DNA of 64,000 nt from Parus major (lineage: Eukaryota > Chordata > Aves > Passeriformes > Paridae). The translations under genes were made by a program, and so were the position numbers. Positions 1-53,349 of this stretch are shown here, one piece after another (the stretch's first letter is position 1; each line of letters starts with the position of its first letter). The stretch spans positions 10,917,487 to 10,981,486 of the forward strand of contig NC_031781.1 of the NCBI RefSeq assembly GCF_001522545.3. Direction: 5' to 3'. A model generated the notes under the pieces. That model was not told the DNA's origin. It made no database searches and was given only the letters and a program-made list of their open reading frames with translations.

Positions 1-3000
1 CCTTATCACCTGGCTGTCCACTAGATCAGAGCTTGGGAAACCACTCTTCACCCATCACTAATGTAACCTAGAGAATGGTCTCCAAAAGATTTTTAGGGTG
101 ATGACATCAAGTATAAGGTTCCCTTCAATGTGGAGAAAAAATTTACCACAAAGATTCTCCAGAAGACATTAGTTATCCTGTTTTAAGCCTTTTCCAGAGA
201 ATCTTTATTCCCTTCCTGTTTAATGATTAAACACATCTTTGTCTTCCCCTTTCTCTCACAAATACCTCACAGAAGACTGTTTTTTACTGAACCTTCCAGT
301 CACCCTTCATCACTCACACCCAGTTCAGTTGTAAGAAAACACAGCACCACGGCTTCCAGGCACACAAAGGCAACAGACACTTGGCTGTATTATTCATGTC
401 CAAACAACAGGATGTATATGAAAGGCCGAGTTATCAAGAAAAAGTACACACATCTGAATTCAAGAAAAATGAGCAAGCACACCAGCTCATGCCAATGGCC
501 CATCAAAAGCTGAGATATGAACAAGTCTGGAGGGAGCCCAGGGTGGTTATTTTACTGGTAGGAAGGTATATTCACTCTTTGGCCTGTGTTCATGCCATCC
601 ATGGAAATCATCATGCCATCACTGGCCACTTTATGAGATGCAAATTCAGAGCTGTTTGTTCAAGGACACTTGGTTTAGGACAGACAACTCCATGATGTAT
701 AAATGAACCTACCCTTCTGAATAAATTACATCAAGTTTAATGACAGTCCTTTAGTGGACTTGTGGCTATGAAGTCACATAGACACACTTAGAAATATCAG
801 CTTATAAATACAAAGATGACTCCTCTGTCACCAAGAGGTCTCTTGCTGTGGTCACAGTGCACCTTTTGCAAAGGACAGACTGACAGCTGCATCACTCAGA
901 CATCACTGTCATCTCGAGGTCACACAGGGACACAATCCACTTTGGCACCACTCTTTCAGCCACAAGGGCTAGGAGCTCAGAGGATACTTTTACACTGCAT
1001 CAAAGCAAACTTTTACCACCTTTCCCACCAGAGCTGCCTTCTCCCAAAACAGCCATTTCTTGTGTTTCTTCACTCAAGGTGCATTTGCCTGAGTCTTTTA
1101 CAGCAAACAGCTCTGTTAGGTCATAAGTATTTTATTTTTTTTATTATTAGCCTCAGTCAATCATAAATGTTTAAGCCCTGGTCTTGGAGGTTTGGAAAAG
1201 TTTGTGGCATGATGCCACAACCATCTGGCTTCCTCTATCAAGTACAAGGAGGCCTGACATGTCTTGCTAACCCTTCAGAATGATTCTAAAAACATCTATT
1301 TCCAGCTGTTACGTGCCCTTGCATTGGGAGCAGAGCCTGGAGAGCCAAGGGTCCTGCACAGCTCTCCTTAGCTCTGCCATGGGATCCCACAAGAATCTTC
1401 AGACAGTTTTTCCAAAGAGAAGGCATTTGTCTCAGAGATGCTCAGTCAAACATCAGAACCTAAAAAGTGCTTTCAGACTATGGGAGCAAAAGTGTGTTAA
1501 AATCAGAAGGAACAGGAGTACAGGCATCTCCTGGAGAGAAAGACAGTCCAATGGATGTGTCAGAGTCCATGATAGGAATATCTCCCTGGGGCAGAACAGA
1601 TTTGCATTTTGCCATGACTGATTTCTTGGGCTTAAAGACAGCAACAAAGCAGTGGAGGTGTCTTGCTTGATAAAGAGCAGCACATATTCAAGCCTTGGGC
1701 AGGATGTACACTGAAGAGCTCACTCAGCATCATCCATGTCTGCGTGGTCACTCCAGCTGTGTGGGGAGCAGCTGTGACCGTGTCCCCACTGCTGGATGCA
1801 CAAACTCACCCATTGTGCCCTTACACGCCCCTGAGCTGGCCTGCACAGGTCAGACATGCACATCTCTGCGTGTGTGCACATCTGTGCCTGCACATTGGTG
1901 GGTGGGTGTCAGCCCCTAATGGATAAAAGCTCTGCTGACAGCTTCAGCCAGACACTAAACTTTGCTTTTGCAAACTATTCATACCCAAAAGGCAGAAATG
2001 CAATCATCAAACAACTGTGTCTGAGCAGAGCTAGAAAACATGTAGCTCAGCAGGAAGCATTGATTTTGGATACCAGGATGGAGAAGTCAGATAGTCTCCC
2101 TCTGCTGCCAATGACAGCTGGGGGAGGAAGGACACAAAAGCTGTGTGCTTCAAGGCAGCCAAGAAGGGATGTCAGGCTTCTTCCCCTTCCACCCTCCCTG
2201 CTGATAACAGGGGCTGAATCACTGTCTCATTCAGAACCCAAAAGCTTCATCATGCACCCTGGAAACAAAACAACAGGTGGGGAGGGAGGTCTATTAGAGG
2301 CTATTTGCAGTAAAACAAATCACAAGTCAGACAGGTGAGAATTTTTGCATCAAACCCCTTGCCACAAGCTAGCAGAAAGCAGACAATAAACATGAGCAGT
2401 CCAACATCCCTGAAGAGGGTGATTCTGTGCTCCTCCCTGGTAGTACTCACACTTATTGGGCACCCCAGAGGCAGCTCCTCCACAACAACCCAGATGGACA
2501 AAGCCAGTGTGGATCATGCACTTGTACAAAAGCACATTCAGCTCCACAGGTTTTGCAGAGTGTGTGAACATCCAGGTCAGATCCAGGCTGCTAAACCTGA
2601 TCCCTGTATCCCCAGAGCTCACCTTTTTGGGAAAAAGCAAAAACTGAAGCACAAGAAAGAGCACAGCCCAGCCTCAGCTGGGAGCCCAGCCTGGTAAAGG
2701 GGATGAAAAGGGCTTTAATGTCTTGGGCTGCAGCTACAGCAGAACCTCTGGAGAACAGGGAGTAAGGTATCTCAAATGATGAAGCAAAGAGCTCTGTGAA
2801 ACAGCAAGAAACAAAAAGTGAAATGAAAATATAAAACTGTCTTTTTCACTTCACTGCAAACCCAGTGCACTTACTGCTTCAAGACAGGGAGGAAACACAG
2901 CATTTTCCTGCCAGCTAGGAAGAGCAGTATTTAGGAAAGAGCAGGTTTAGGAAAGAACACAGCAGAGATTTAATCCCCAAATCAAATCCAGGCTGCAAAT

Positions 3001-4574
3001 GCAGAGAGGATTGCTCCTGGTCTCCAGAAAGCAGCAGTGTGAACGCTGCCGGGTGCGCAGCGCAAGGGTGAGCAGCGTGTGTGACACATCACAGCCAGGC
3101 AAGGCTGCACCACCAGTCACTGCTTTTCCTCCAGGCTTGGCAAGAGGATAAAGCAAAGCCAGGCAGATTTCAGCACATCTCCCTCGTCCCCTGGGACAGC
3201 AGGCTTTGCTGCTGCCTGATTTATAAAAGGAGTTTGGTGCCTTACAACACGAGCCAAGTTCACTCACAATAGAGGATAAAAAACCCCATAATGGCATCAC
3301 CTTAATTTTTAAACCCTGTTTGGAAACAATCAAACAAACAAAGGCATAACAGGCTTTTGAAATCTCTCCTATCCTGCATCAAGACAGCTCTTTTTCCTCT
3401 GCCAGCCCCTTGTTGCTGTCCTCCCACAGACACAAGCACCAGCTACTCCTGTTCCACCCTGCCTCAGCTGACTGGAGAGGCTACAACACAGACACTGGTC
3501 TGCACAGCAAGGACTTGCATTTCATTTTGCAGACACCTTCCCTGCCATACAAATCTACAACTCCCCTATGTGTTCTTTTTCTGGGCTGGCTTGGAGACAC
3601 CAAACCTTCAGCACATGCTGATGGGGCCATCAGAGACTTCCAAGAAAGGGTCTGCAGCAGGCACTGAGTACTGCCACGGTGCTGCAGCTTTGGCACCCTC
3701 AGGCAGGACAGACCACAGTGGTAATCACTGTGAAGAGAAGCAATCACTGGGAAGAGAAATGAGCACAGGGACATTAAGTTCCAGACTAACAAAATCAGCT
3801 CTCCTTTAAACCCCTCAAGAGATCAAGCCATGTTAGGACCTGACCGGTTTAGTAACAAAAGCCTTGTCAGAAGACAAGAATTTTACCTACATTGTAGTGC
3901 ACAGGCACCCAAGCAGACTCTAAATCCAGCCAGCAAGGGTATTGGGAGCAGCTGAACTCCAGAGCTCAGGCTCCATCACTGGAGGAGTCACTGGTCCCAG
4001 TGTCCTTAGGGATGATAGAGAGCAGTTAATGCTGTTCCTGCCTTCTGCACTTGTCCCAGCATTACACAGCCTAAAGCAGGAGGGATTAACTGCAGCACCT
4101 ACCTGCTCCTCAACTAGAGCCCTATCTCTGTGGTTCAAAGCCTTGTCTTTATGGCCTGTTTATTTAGCTGGGCTCTGCTACAATGAAATCAGTCAGAAAA
4201 CGTTTTGCAGGGGCCACTTATTTAGACCTTTCCCCTTTTTGCACCTATATAAATGATTTATCTTTCAAAGAAGAATTAAAAAAAAAAAAAAAAAGGAATG
4301 GGAATGGCACTCTCACACAGACACACACTCCCTTCCTCCTCCTCCCAGACCAGCCGCAGCCTGGTGCCAAGACGTTCACCTGGGGTGCGAGGGAGGCCGC
4401 GGTCAGCCGACGAGTGCAGAAATGGCAGTGACAGTAAACCATGCCCAGTGAAGAATGGGAGATATTACAAGGATGATAGTAAATATCTAAATGAGCCTCT
4501 GAGGAGAGAAAACAAACCAAACCATGAAATGTTCAGCAGCAGCACCATCAGCATCCAAGGGCAAGGTCTCTAAC
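1..4574 (-). other. GRIP2 intron 12, partial
   Basis: The donor is at 4573-4574 and the intron runs off the left edge. No PDZ4 continuation, other exon or clear transposon was recognised. An A run of about 17 (plus strand) lies at 4278-4294. Confidence 0.7.
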
Positions 4575-45711
<41,137 letters not shown>

Positions 45712-45739
45712 GTCTGCTGTTATCTATCAAATCATTCAA

Positions 45740-46470
45740 CTAATTGTAGGAGCCGCTCCGTCCTCGCTGCCTGCCTGCGCTGGAATCCCTTCCCCGGCCG
45801 CCTCCCACCGCCGAGCGCGGCTCCCGCACTTCCCGGCAGCGAGATCGAACACCAATCGGCCGGGGCTCTCCAGTTTGCGAGGACTCAGAAATGTGGCAAT
45901 CCTTTAGGAAGAAATATCTTTACACGTATGTTTAACGTGCTGCTCGCCAGTCCTGTGTAGGAATAGGAGAATGAAGGGTACGGGGGGGAGGGTTTTATGA
46001 GGTCCTAAAAATCCCGTGCTAGTTCTCTCGGCTCCACTGGCCATCAGGCATTGCCAAGCAAAAGTTGGAAGCGCAGTGATTAACCGGAACAGCTGGTTGA
46101 AGGGGAGGCAGCCACTGAACCCTGACGCTCCGGCAGATGCAGCAAATGTCGAGCGAGCACTTCATTCCCGGCGGAATTCCACCCCGCGCCCCGCCGGCGG
46201 AGAGCGGGCATCATCCCACGGAGATGTGCTGGCCGCTTCCTGCCCGAGCCCCTCGGTGGCTTTCACGGGCATTTCAGGCGGGGGTGGGGGAATAAAAAGA
46301 GGCACAGGCGGGAGGAGGGCGGGCGGTGCTGCGGCGGAGGCAGCGCTGCCCCCGCGCCGCGCTCAGCGCCAGAACTTGGCCGGCAGCGGAGCCGCGCAGC
46401 AGCCCCCGAGTTGCAGCAGCAGCGGCAGCGGCAGCAGCGGGGCTGAGCACGAGAAGAGGCTGCGACTGCA
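45740..46470. promoter_or_regulatory. CpG-rich block: probable GRIP2 promoter and 5'UTR
   Basis: This is the most CpG-dense stretch in the window, with CpG-rich cores at about 45750-45870 and 46100-46450. It lies just upstream of the GRIP2 start codon as read on the minus strand. It contains an inverted CCAAT word (ATTGG on the minus strand, 45852-45856) and GC-box-like GGGCGG near 46320. A CAG/CGG-rich run of short triplets lies at about 46410-46440. The transcription start cannot be placed from sequence alone. Confidence 0.65.
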
Positions 46471-49400
46471 GTGTTGCCTGACACACTTTCTTCTCCCCCA
46501 CCCCCTCTTGGCAAGTGCTTGCAAAGCCTCCAGCACCTTTCAAGGCAATGTCAAGCTGCTGTCAAAGCATTACGCTGCCTCCCAAGCACACACACACGGT
46601 GCTCGTAAGGGAATGTGGGGATGCAGTCTTGTGTCCTCCCTATAGCGTTTGATGAAAACTCAGTTTAACCCTTTCTTAGGAAGGGCGGAGGAATCAGCAC
46701 AAGCAAAGGGCATGGACGTCCTGTGTTGAGATTTTGGCGAGAGGAGGCTTTGGGGGCAGAGCTGGGACCCAGCTGGACACGGGGAGTTTGGCCCTCCAGG
46801 ACAAGATGCTGCACGGCTTCCCTCAGACCTGCTGGCCCTGCACAGTGTGTGGGGAAAGGGCATTGGCCTCGGAGGAAATGCTGCAGCAAACCACTCTCTC
46901 CTTCCTTTACTGTTAAATGGAAAAGTTGGCTGACTTGTGTTGAGGATCCAGAGCATGCAGGGTATGCCAACGCCCTGGCCATGGGGCCATAAGGGTGTGC
47001 ACAGGGTCAGATCCTGCCTCCAGCACTGTGCAGGTCCTCAGCCAAGCTGTGAGATGCCAACTGTGCCAACCAGCTCATGGCAGCACTCTCCATAGTCACC
47101 CTATACCCTTGGGAACTACTGTCATCTCTAACAACAAGATTACACCCAGAAAGAGTGAAGAGAGATCAAGAAGAACATGGACTAAGGCACAAAAGGCATC
47201 TACATTTTTGTATGAGGGACCAGTCATGGTTGAGACTGCTACTAGATTTGTCTGAATAAAGCCAAGAGGTCACAAATTTAGAAGGAAGCTCACGGAGAGC
47301 CAGCAAAGTTAAGACTTGTTTCCTTAGGAAAGAAATGAGGATAAATCAAGAGAAGCAAAGCACACCTGAAAGTGCCAGCAGGAAATTTTTTACAGAACTG
47401 GGGGCCATAACTCTGAAGGAGGATAACTGGGTTTCAGCCTAATGCCAGAGTTTTTGTTCATATTTAAATGCAGCAGCATCTCTATTGTGGTTCAAACTCA
47501 GCTGTTTCATGAGAGGATAACTTAAACAAAAGCAATAAAATCACTAAGTAATAAAAAACTACTTACAAAAGAGATATTTTGGTCCATAATTTGTTTAAAA
47601 GAAGTTGTTCAGTCTGACAATAGACTTAATTAGTAATTGAGGCAAAATTTATAATTAGAAATCTTTTCACACAGCTATTAATGCTTTTTCTGCAGAGAAA
47701 TTTCATCTTAAAGGAAAAAACATTACCAGTTGCACCACAAATACGAGAAGCTGCTAATCTGAGAATAGCCCATTACTTTAGATGCCATGAAATGGATGTT
47801 TCCAAAATGGTGTTTAAAATAAAATGTTAAAATAATTGTGTTTGTACCACCATAAAATTCTTCACAAGTTATCTGCTGGACAGGATACAGGTCTAATACA
47901 CAGTTCAAACTGCTTGTTTTCGTGTATGAGAACTGGCTGGAGCTGCCCAATTCCTCTGATGTTGGTGGAGAAGGAAGTATTTGAGCATTTCAAGCCTAGA
48001 ATTGCTGGTGGCATTCGTTGAGCTGCTTGGCAAGACACCAGTGCACCAGGAGCCTGGAGAGGATAAAGATGTTTACTCTATGGTTTCTGGCCAAAATCCA
48101 CAAACACAGCACTTTCTTCATGTTTCAGGTGGCACTATGTTAAAACCAGTTGAAGTGAACAGCTTGAGTTTCTAACACAGAAGGGAAAGGATACACCACA
48201 CACCCCAACAAAACAAGGCAGACCAAAAACATATGGTTATGGCATCAAAATGTGTAGGTGTCATAAAAGAACATGAGGCACCAACCTAAGCTAGGGTGAC
48301 TTGAGGGACAGTATGTAGAGCTTTGGTGTTTCAGGAACAGTCTGTGCATTCGTCTGTACCTTCTTGATATGAACTTTAAGCTTGTGCGCTCAGAATTAGC
48401 AGCTTTTCAAAAATGCTCTGGCAATATCAACCACATACAAGCCTCACCTACAAATGTATGGTTTTTAAAATAAGTTAATTTTGTGGAGGTGGGATGTTAA
48501 CAAAGTCTTTTCACAGGAAATAAAAATCAATCTCAGCTCTGTTTCATTGGCATAATCTGATCTCCTATTACCATTCCAGGACGAAAGAGGGTTTAGGGGA
48601 TGCTTTCTTGCACCCCCACTTCAGTATAAAATGCTGAAGGAGAAGGAGCACAGGCTGAGGACAGTCCATGGCTAGAGAGCTTCTGGGTGGTCCCTACTGG
48701 AAACATCCATCTCTGCAGGCTCATGGGCCTCATCCATACAACTGAAGTGGTGATGCCAGTGAACAAGCACCTGCTCTAGAGAAATGGGCATTTTCTTTTC
48801 TCAGGAACAGACTGCCCTTTGAGTAAAGTTCATCTGTTGTAAGTAAGGAGTATCTACCCTTACATACACAGACATGTTCTAGCACTTGGTTTAACATTTC
48901 TTGTACCAAACACATCCTATCCTGCTCATGAACCTCAAATATCTCCCCAGAGCTGACTTACAAATCCTCCCAGAACCTCGGTGAGAGTGATGCTGCAAAC
49001 CTTCCATGGCCTAAACTGTCTGGGACGACATTTACAGAATACATTTTTATGCAAATAAGACAGGGAGGACAGCAAAGGGAAGATCACAGGCTATTCAGAT
49101 TATCCATTATTTAGTCCAATGTTTGATGGGTATTTGTAACCATTACTTATTTAACCACACCCAAAAGGATCTTTGTCAGAAGTCACAGGACTGTGGAACA
49201 CTCACGCAAGATCCTGATATGAACCATTTAGCGCTGAACATGCTCTGAGCTGTGGAGAACATGGAGAGAATCTTACATCACTCCACATTAGGAAGTCTCA
49301 GGAGACTCTCTGAAGACAGCTGAATGAACATAATGAACAGTGAGCCACAGGAAAACGATGAGGAAAAACCCCCAACCACATGCACTTAGGGAGCGCAGAG

Positions 49401-52400
49401 AAACACCGAAGTTCCAACCGCATATAAAATGATATTAATAGCAACAGAAATTGCTTTGGGTTAGGGAAGGTTCAGAAGAGACTGACACAGATGCTTTCTA
49501 CTTTATTTTAGTTCAGATGTTAAATTAAGATTTTCTGTTGCCATCTCCTTCTTCTCATCCTACTTCTTCCATTTAATAATACACGCCTGCACATCAGGGT
49601 CCCCCTGGGGCTGGGGACTCATCTTCCTGCTCATCCACCCTCTCAAGGCTTGTTTCTGGCACAGCAGACCCAGTGCTTCCACTTGTCTGAAAAGACAGTT
49701 TTTACTGGGAATCCTATGCATCTCTGTACAAAATCAAGTTTGGAGAGAAAACACACCCTTCTTTGACTGATTTTTGTTTGCAACATAAAGGGAGGAGGAG
49801 GAGGAGGGACAAAAGGAAGACCCATCACTCTCTTGCTGGAAGAGACTTCACAGCTGATTACCCAGCTACCCACTGGCTGCACATTTGCTCCATTTCATCT
49901 GCTCCAATTTTACATAGTTGTGCTTATTTAGAAACCCCAGACAACTGCATATCAGCCTCAGGCCTCATCTCTGGCCTAAGCAGATGCCCTGATTTTTACA
50001 TACAACCCCAAAATGCAATGCACTGTTTCATCAATATATTTTTATGGCAAATGGAGAAGAGGCTTGAAAAGAAAAAATCTTTAAGAGTATTTAAACAGCT
50101 TAATAATGGAGCCAGAGGAAGAAGTTCTTGATTGTTCTTTTCTTTAAGTGCAAATTCCACCAGCCAGTCCTAAACATTAATTTATTACGGGTAATGAACA
50201 CTGGAAGATAAATTGACCCATCCAGCAAGCAATTAGAACCCATGCTGCACACACACATGCAGAGCACTGAGACAGAGTACTTCCTTTACAGACCAAAGGT
50301 ACTTCTGAGACCCCTATCCATTCCCTCCACCACCAGAGCACAATAAAATGGTTCCTGCACATTCTTCTGGGTAATCAGAGTAGGACACACTGGGGTTGGG
50401 GACCCCAGTGCTGATAAGAGAAACAGTGGAAGACAAATAGGCTGCAGCAATGTACAAGGTCCTTTATTCCCCAGCCAGCTCTAATGATACAAAAGAGCTC
50501 ATTCAGGGACCTCGTTAGCAAAGGTCATCCCAACAAAAGTGAATCTTGGCCTTACGATGATTTTTTAAGCCAAATGGAGATGAGCTTGACAAGACATAGC
50601 AATAAGCAATACAGCAGGAGCTTAATGATACAACAACAAGCACCAGCCATGCCAGGGCAAGGTGGGAGTTTATGACCTGGTCCAAAAGGAGCAGAGCTCT
50701 GGAAGTTGCATGCACGGCATCTGAAAGCAGGTTCAACACTTTCAGGTAGCCAGAGACTATTTCTCACACTTATCTCAACTTCTGTGGTACTTCTGGTACT
50801 TATGTCCAGAACAAGTATGTTTTCTAGACAAAATGGACCCCCCCCCTCCCCTGCCTTTTTGTGGATTCTCCTAATTGGTTTTACTTTTTACCCCCCTCAA
50901 ACCTTTCATAACAATGTAGCTGGCTGGTATCCCACAGCCTTGTGACACCGGTAAAATCCTCAAGCATGCGTATAATCGGAGGAACCATGCAGACACAGAA
51001 AGCAGGAGCAGCATCACACCACTGGAGGAAACAAACTGCCTAATATCTCCCATCTTCCCAGCTTTTAGTGAACCATACACTGGAATGACAGCAATTTTTT
51101 GACAGCAAAAAAAAATGGAGGGCAAGTAAGCATCTAAGCTTTGCAGTTATAGGACTGATTTCCAGTTTTAAAGTCATTAAACCACTCCAATCTACAGCGA
51201 GTGCGTGGCAGCTGCACTTGGCACTTCAATATCTACACCAGTGGCTGCCCTGAAAGGGCCTGTTCTGTGATCCCTCCTCTTCAGCAAAAATGTTGTTTCT
51301 CCTTTATATTTTATTCATGCCACAGAGAATGAAAATAGTGATGGGTCTGTTAGCAGCTGGCCAGCATCCACCTCCCTTCCACACTATGGGTGGGCAATTT
51401 AGGTGAAGCAAGCTCCAACACAATAAAAATACAGATGAGAGAAAACATATTCTGCTACAGAGCTTTGAATATAGAGAGAAAATGGGAAACTGGCCCTGAA
51501 TAGGACACAACCTTAGAGCTCAATCAGCCCAAGGGGCAGCAGGGAGCAGAGGTGTGAGGGTGAGGTCAGGGCTGCAAAGCACATCAGCATCCTTCAGCAC
51601 CTTACTATGTTACGTGCCACAAGAGTTCAGGTCTTTGCAGTAGTAGGGACTGAAGACTTCCTCCTCTTTATCCAAAAGGATGCAGTGCTTGAGCCCAGAG
51701 AACCCTTCTAGTAGGAGGGATGTGGCCATGCCACATCTTGCCCTGAAAGACAGAGGCAATGCTACCTGTAGGACAGGTCTTAGCATCCCAATCAACTCCT
51801 GCCTGTGGGAAAAAACCTCTGCATCTTCCCCTTAAAGGATTTATCTTGACACTGGTCTCTGCAGAGGGAATGCTGCCAGTGCAGATGGAAAAATAAGCAA
51901 GTGGGTCATCAGTCTTACCTGTTGTCACACAGTTTCTTTTCAATGAGTATCAGTGTAACAATGCATTAACAATAAACGGAATGCCATGTTAACACTAATT
52001 TGCATAGTATAGAGCCACATTGCTCTGCTGCCTCTATTCTCTTTCCAAACTCTCCTGACCTGCATATGAAACGAGATGAAATTTAATTGCTGGGGCATTC
52101 AGTAGAATCACTGAATTCCTGCTTAATGAGGCTTCATTTGTACTCTGTTGCATCAGGCACCTTCTCTCCAAGGTGCTGTAGTAACTAGCTCAGATATAAA
52201 ATATTTTCCAAGGCACATTTTCATATGCGTTTCAACAAAGAAATAGCAAGAAAAGGGCTGACTGCAAAAGATGATATTAGTATCAGCAGCATGAGAAGGC
52301 CAGTGAAATCCCAAGAGCACCAAGCCGTATTCCTCCACCAAAAAAAAAGCTTTAATGGCTTTTATATATGCTCTAGCATGCTACTATGCAGTATCTGTGC

Positions 52401-52902
52401 AGTGCAACTCTTCTAGAAGAGACAAAGCTAGGTGAGATCTGGCCAAGGTCTATATGGGAGACAGCCAAAAACTAAAAGCAATACCAATAATTTTGGTGAC
52501 TCAGAAAAAGCACAGCCCACGTTGCACCCAGGAGTCAGAGCTCTGGATGGTTTTGCATTCAGATATCTGAGTGAGCTCACCTCATTCAGAAGTCCTTGGC
52601 TGAGGAGGCTCCTCATGTGAGGCACCTCAGCTGCATGGCCAGGCAGTTCCCTGGAAGCTCAGCCTTCCTCCTCGGTTTTTGCTCAAACGTAGCACAGGCA
52701 CTACCAGCGGCACAGACACGACTTTGCTTCAGAGTCACACGTAGGGACCAAAGCCACCAGACATTAACCGGTCACAGAAGGCCAACAGGCACCAAAAGGC
52801 CACAGGCAGCAGCTTCCCAGCACAGGGTGAAACCAGGTCAGGCTCCCCTGCTGCCTCAGGAAGTCTCCTGGGCCTCCCAGCTCAGAGCCACTGAAATGCT
52901 CC

Positions 52903-52948
52903 AGAATCCCTGAAATGATCGGAACCCCTGGAGGGATCGGAACCCCTG
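52903..52948. repeat. 18-bp GC-rich tandem repeat abutting the assembly gap
   Basis: Units start at 52903 (AGAATCCCTGAAATGATC) and 52921 (GGAACCCCTGGAGGGATC), with a third partial copy at 52939-52948 that runs into the N. The period divides by three, so any frame through it stays open and repeats six residues. Confidence 0.8.
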
Positions 52949-53349
52949 NNNNNNNNNNNNNNNNNNNNNNNNNNNNNNNNNNNNNNNNNNNNNNNNNNNN
53001 NNNNNNNNNNNNNNNNNNNNNNNNNNNNNNNNNNNNNNNNNNNNNNNNNNNNNNNNNNNNNNNNNNNNNNNNNNNNNNNNNNNNNNNNNNNNNNNNNNNN
53101 NNNNNNNNNNNNNNNNNNNNNNNNNNNNNNNNNNNNNNNNNNNNNNNNNNNNNNNNNNNNNNNNNNNNNNNNNNNNNNNNNNNNNNNNNNNNNNNNNNNN
53201 NNNNNNNNNNNNNNNNNNNNNNNNNNNNNNNNNNNNNNNNNNNNNNNNNNNNNNNNNNNNNNNNNNNNNNNNNNNNNNNNNNNNNNNNNNNNNNNNNNNN
53301 NNNNNNNNNNNNNNNNNNNNNNNNNNNNNNNNNNNNNNNNNNNNNNNNN
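52949..53349. other. Assembly gap (N run)
   Basis: About 401 undetermined bases. The left flank is an 18-bp tandem repeat and the right flank is CpG-containing sequence (ACGCGTGCTCGGGGCG, then CTCCGCGTAACCGCCG). The gap probably hides more of a GC-rich minisatellite. Nothing within it can be annotated. Confidence 0.99.

Noticed and set aside
1856..2338. 160-residue open frame on the plus strand in intron 12
   Set aside because: No recognisable family and no supporting structure; it looks like a chance frame.
4278..4294. A17 run as a retrotransposed poly(A) tail
   Set aside because: No gene-derived or SINE-like sequence precedes it and no target-site duplication was apparent.
46016..46645. 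209-residue open frame on the plus strand in the CpG block
   Set aside because: GC-rich sequence has few stops. The translation is Ala/Gly/Ser/Arg-rich low complexity with no recognisable family.
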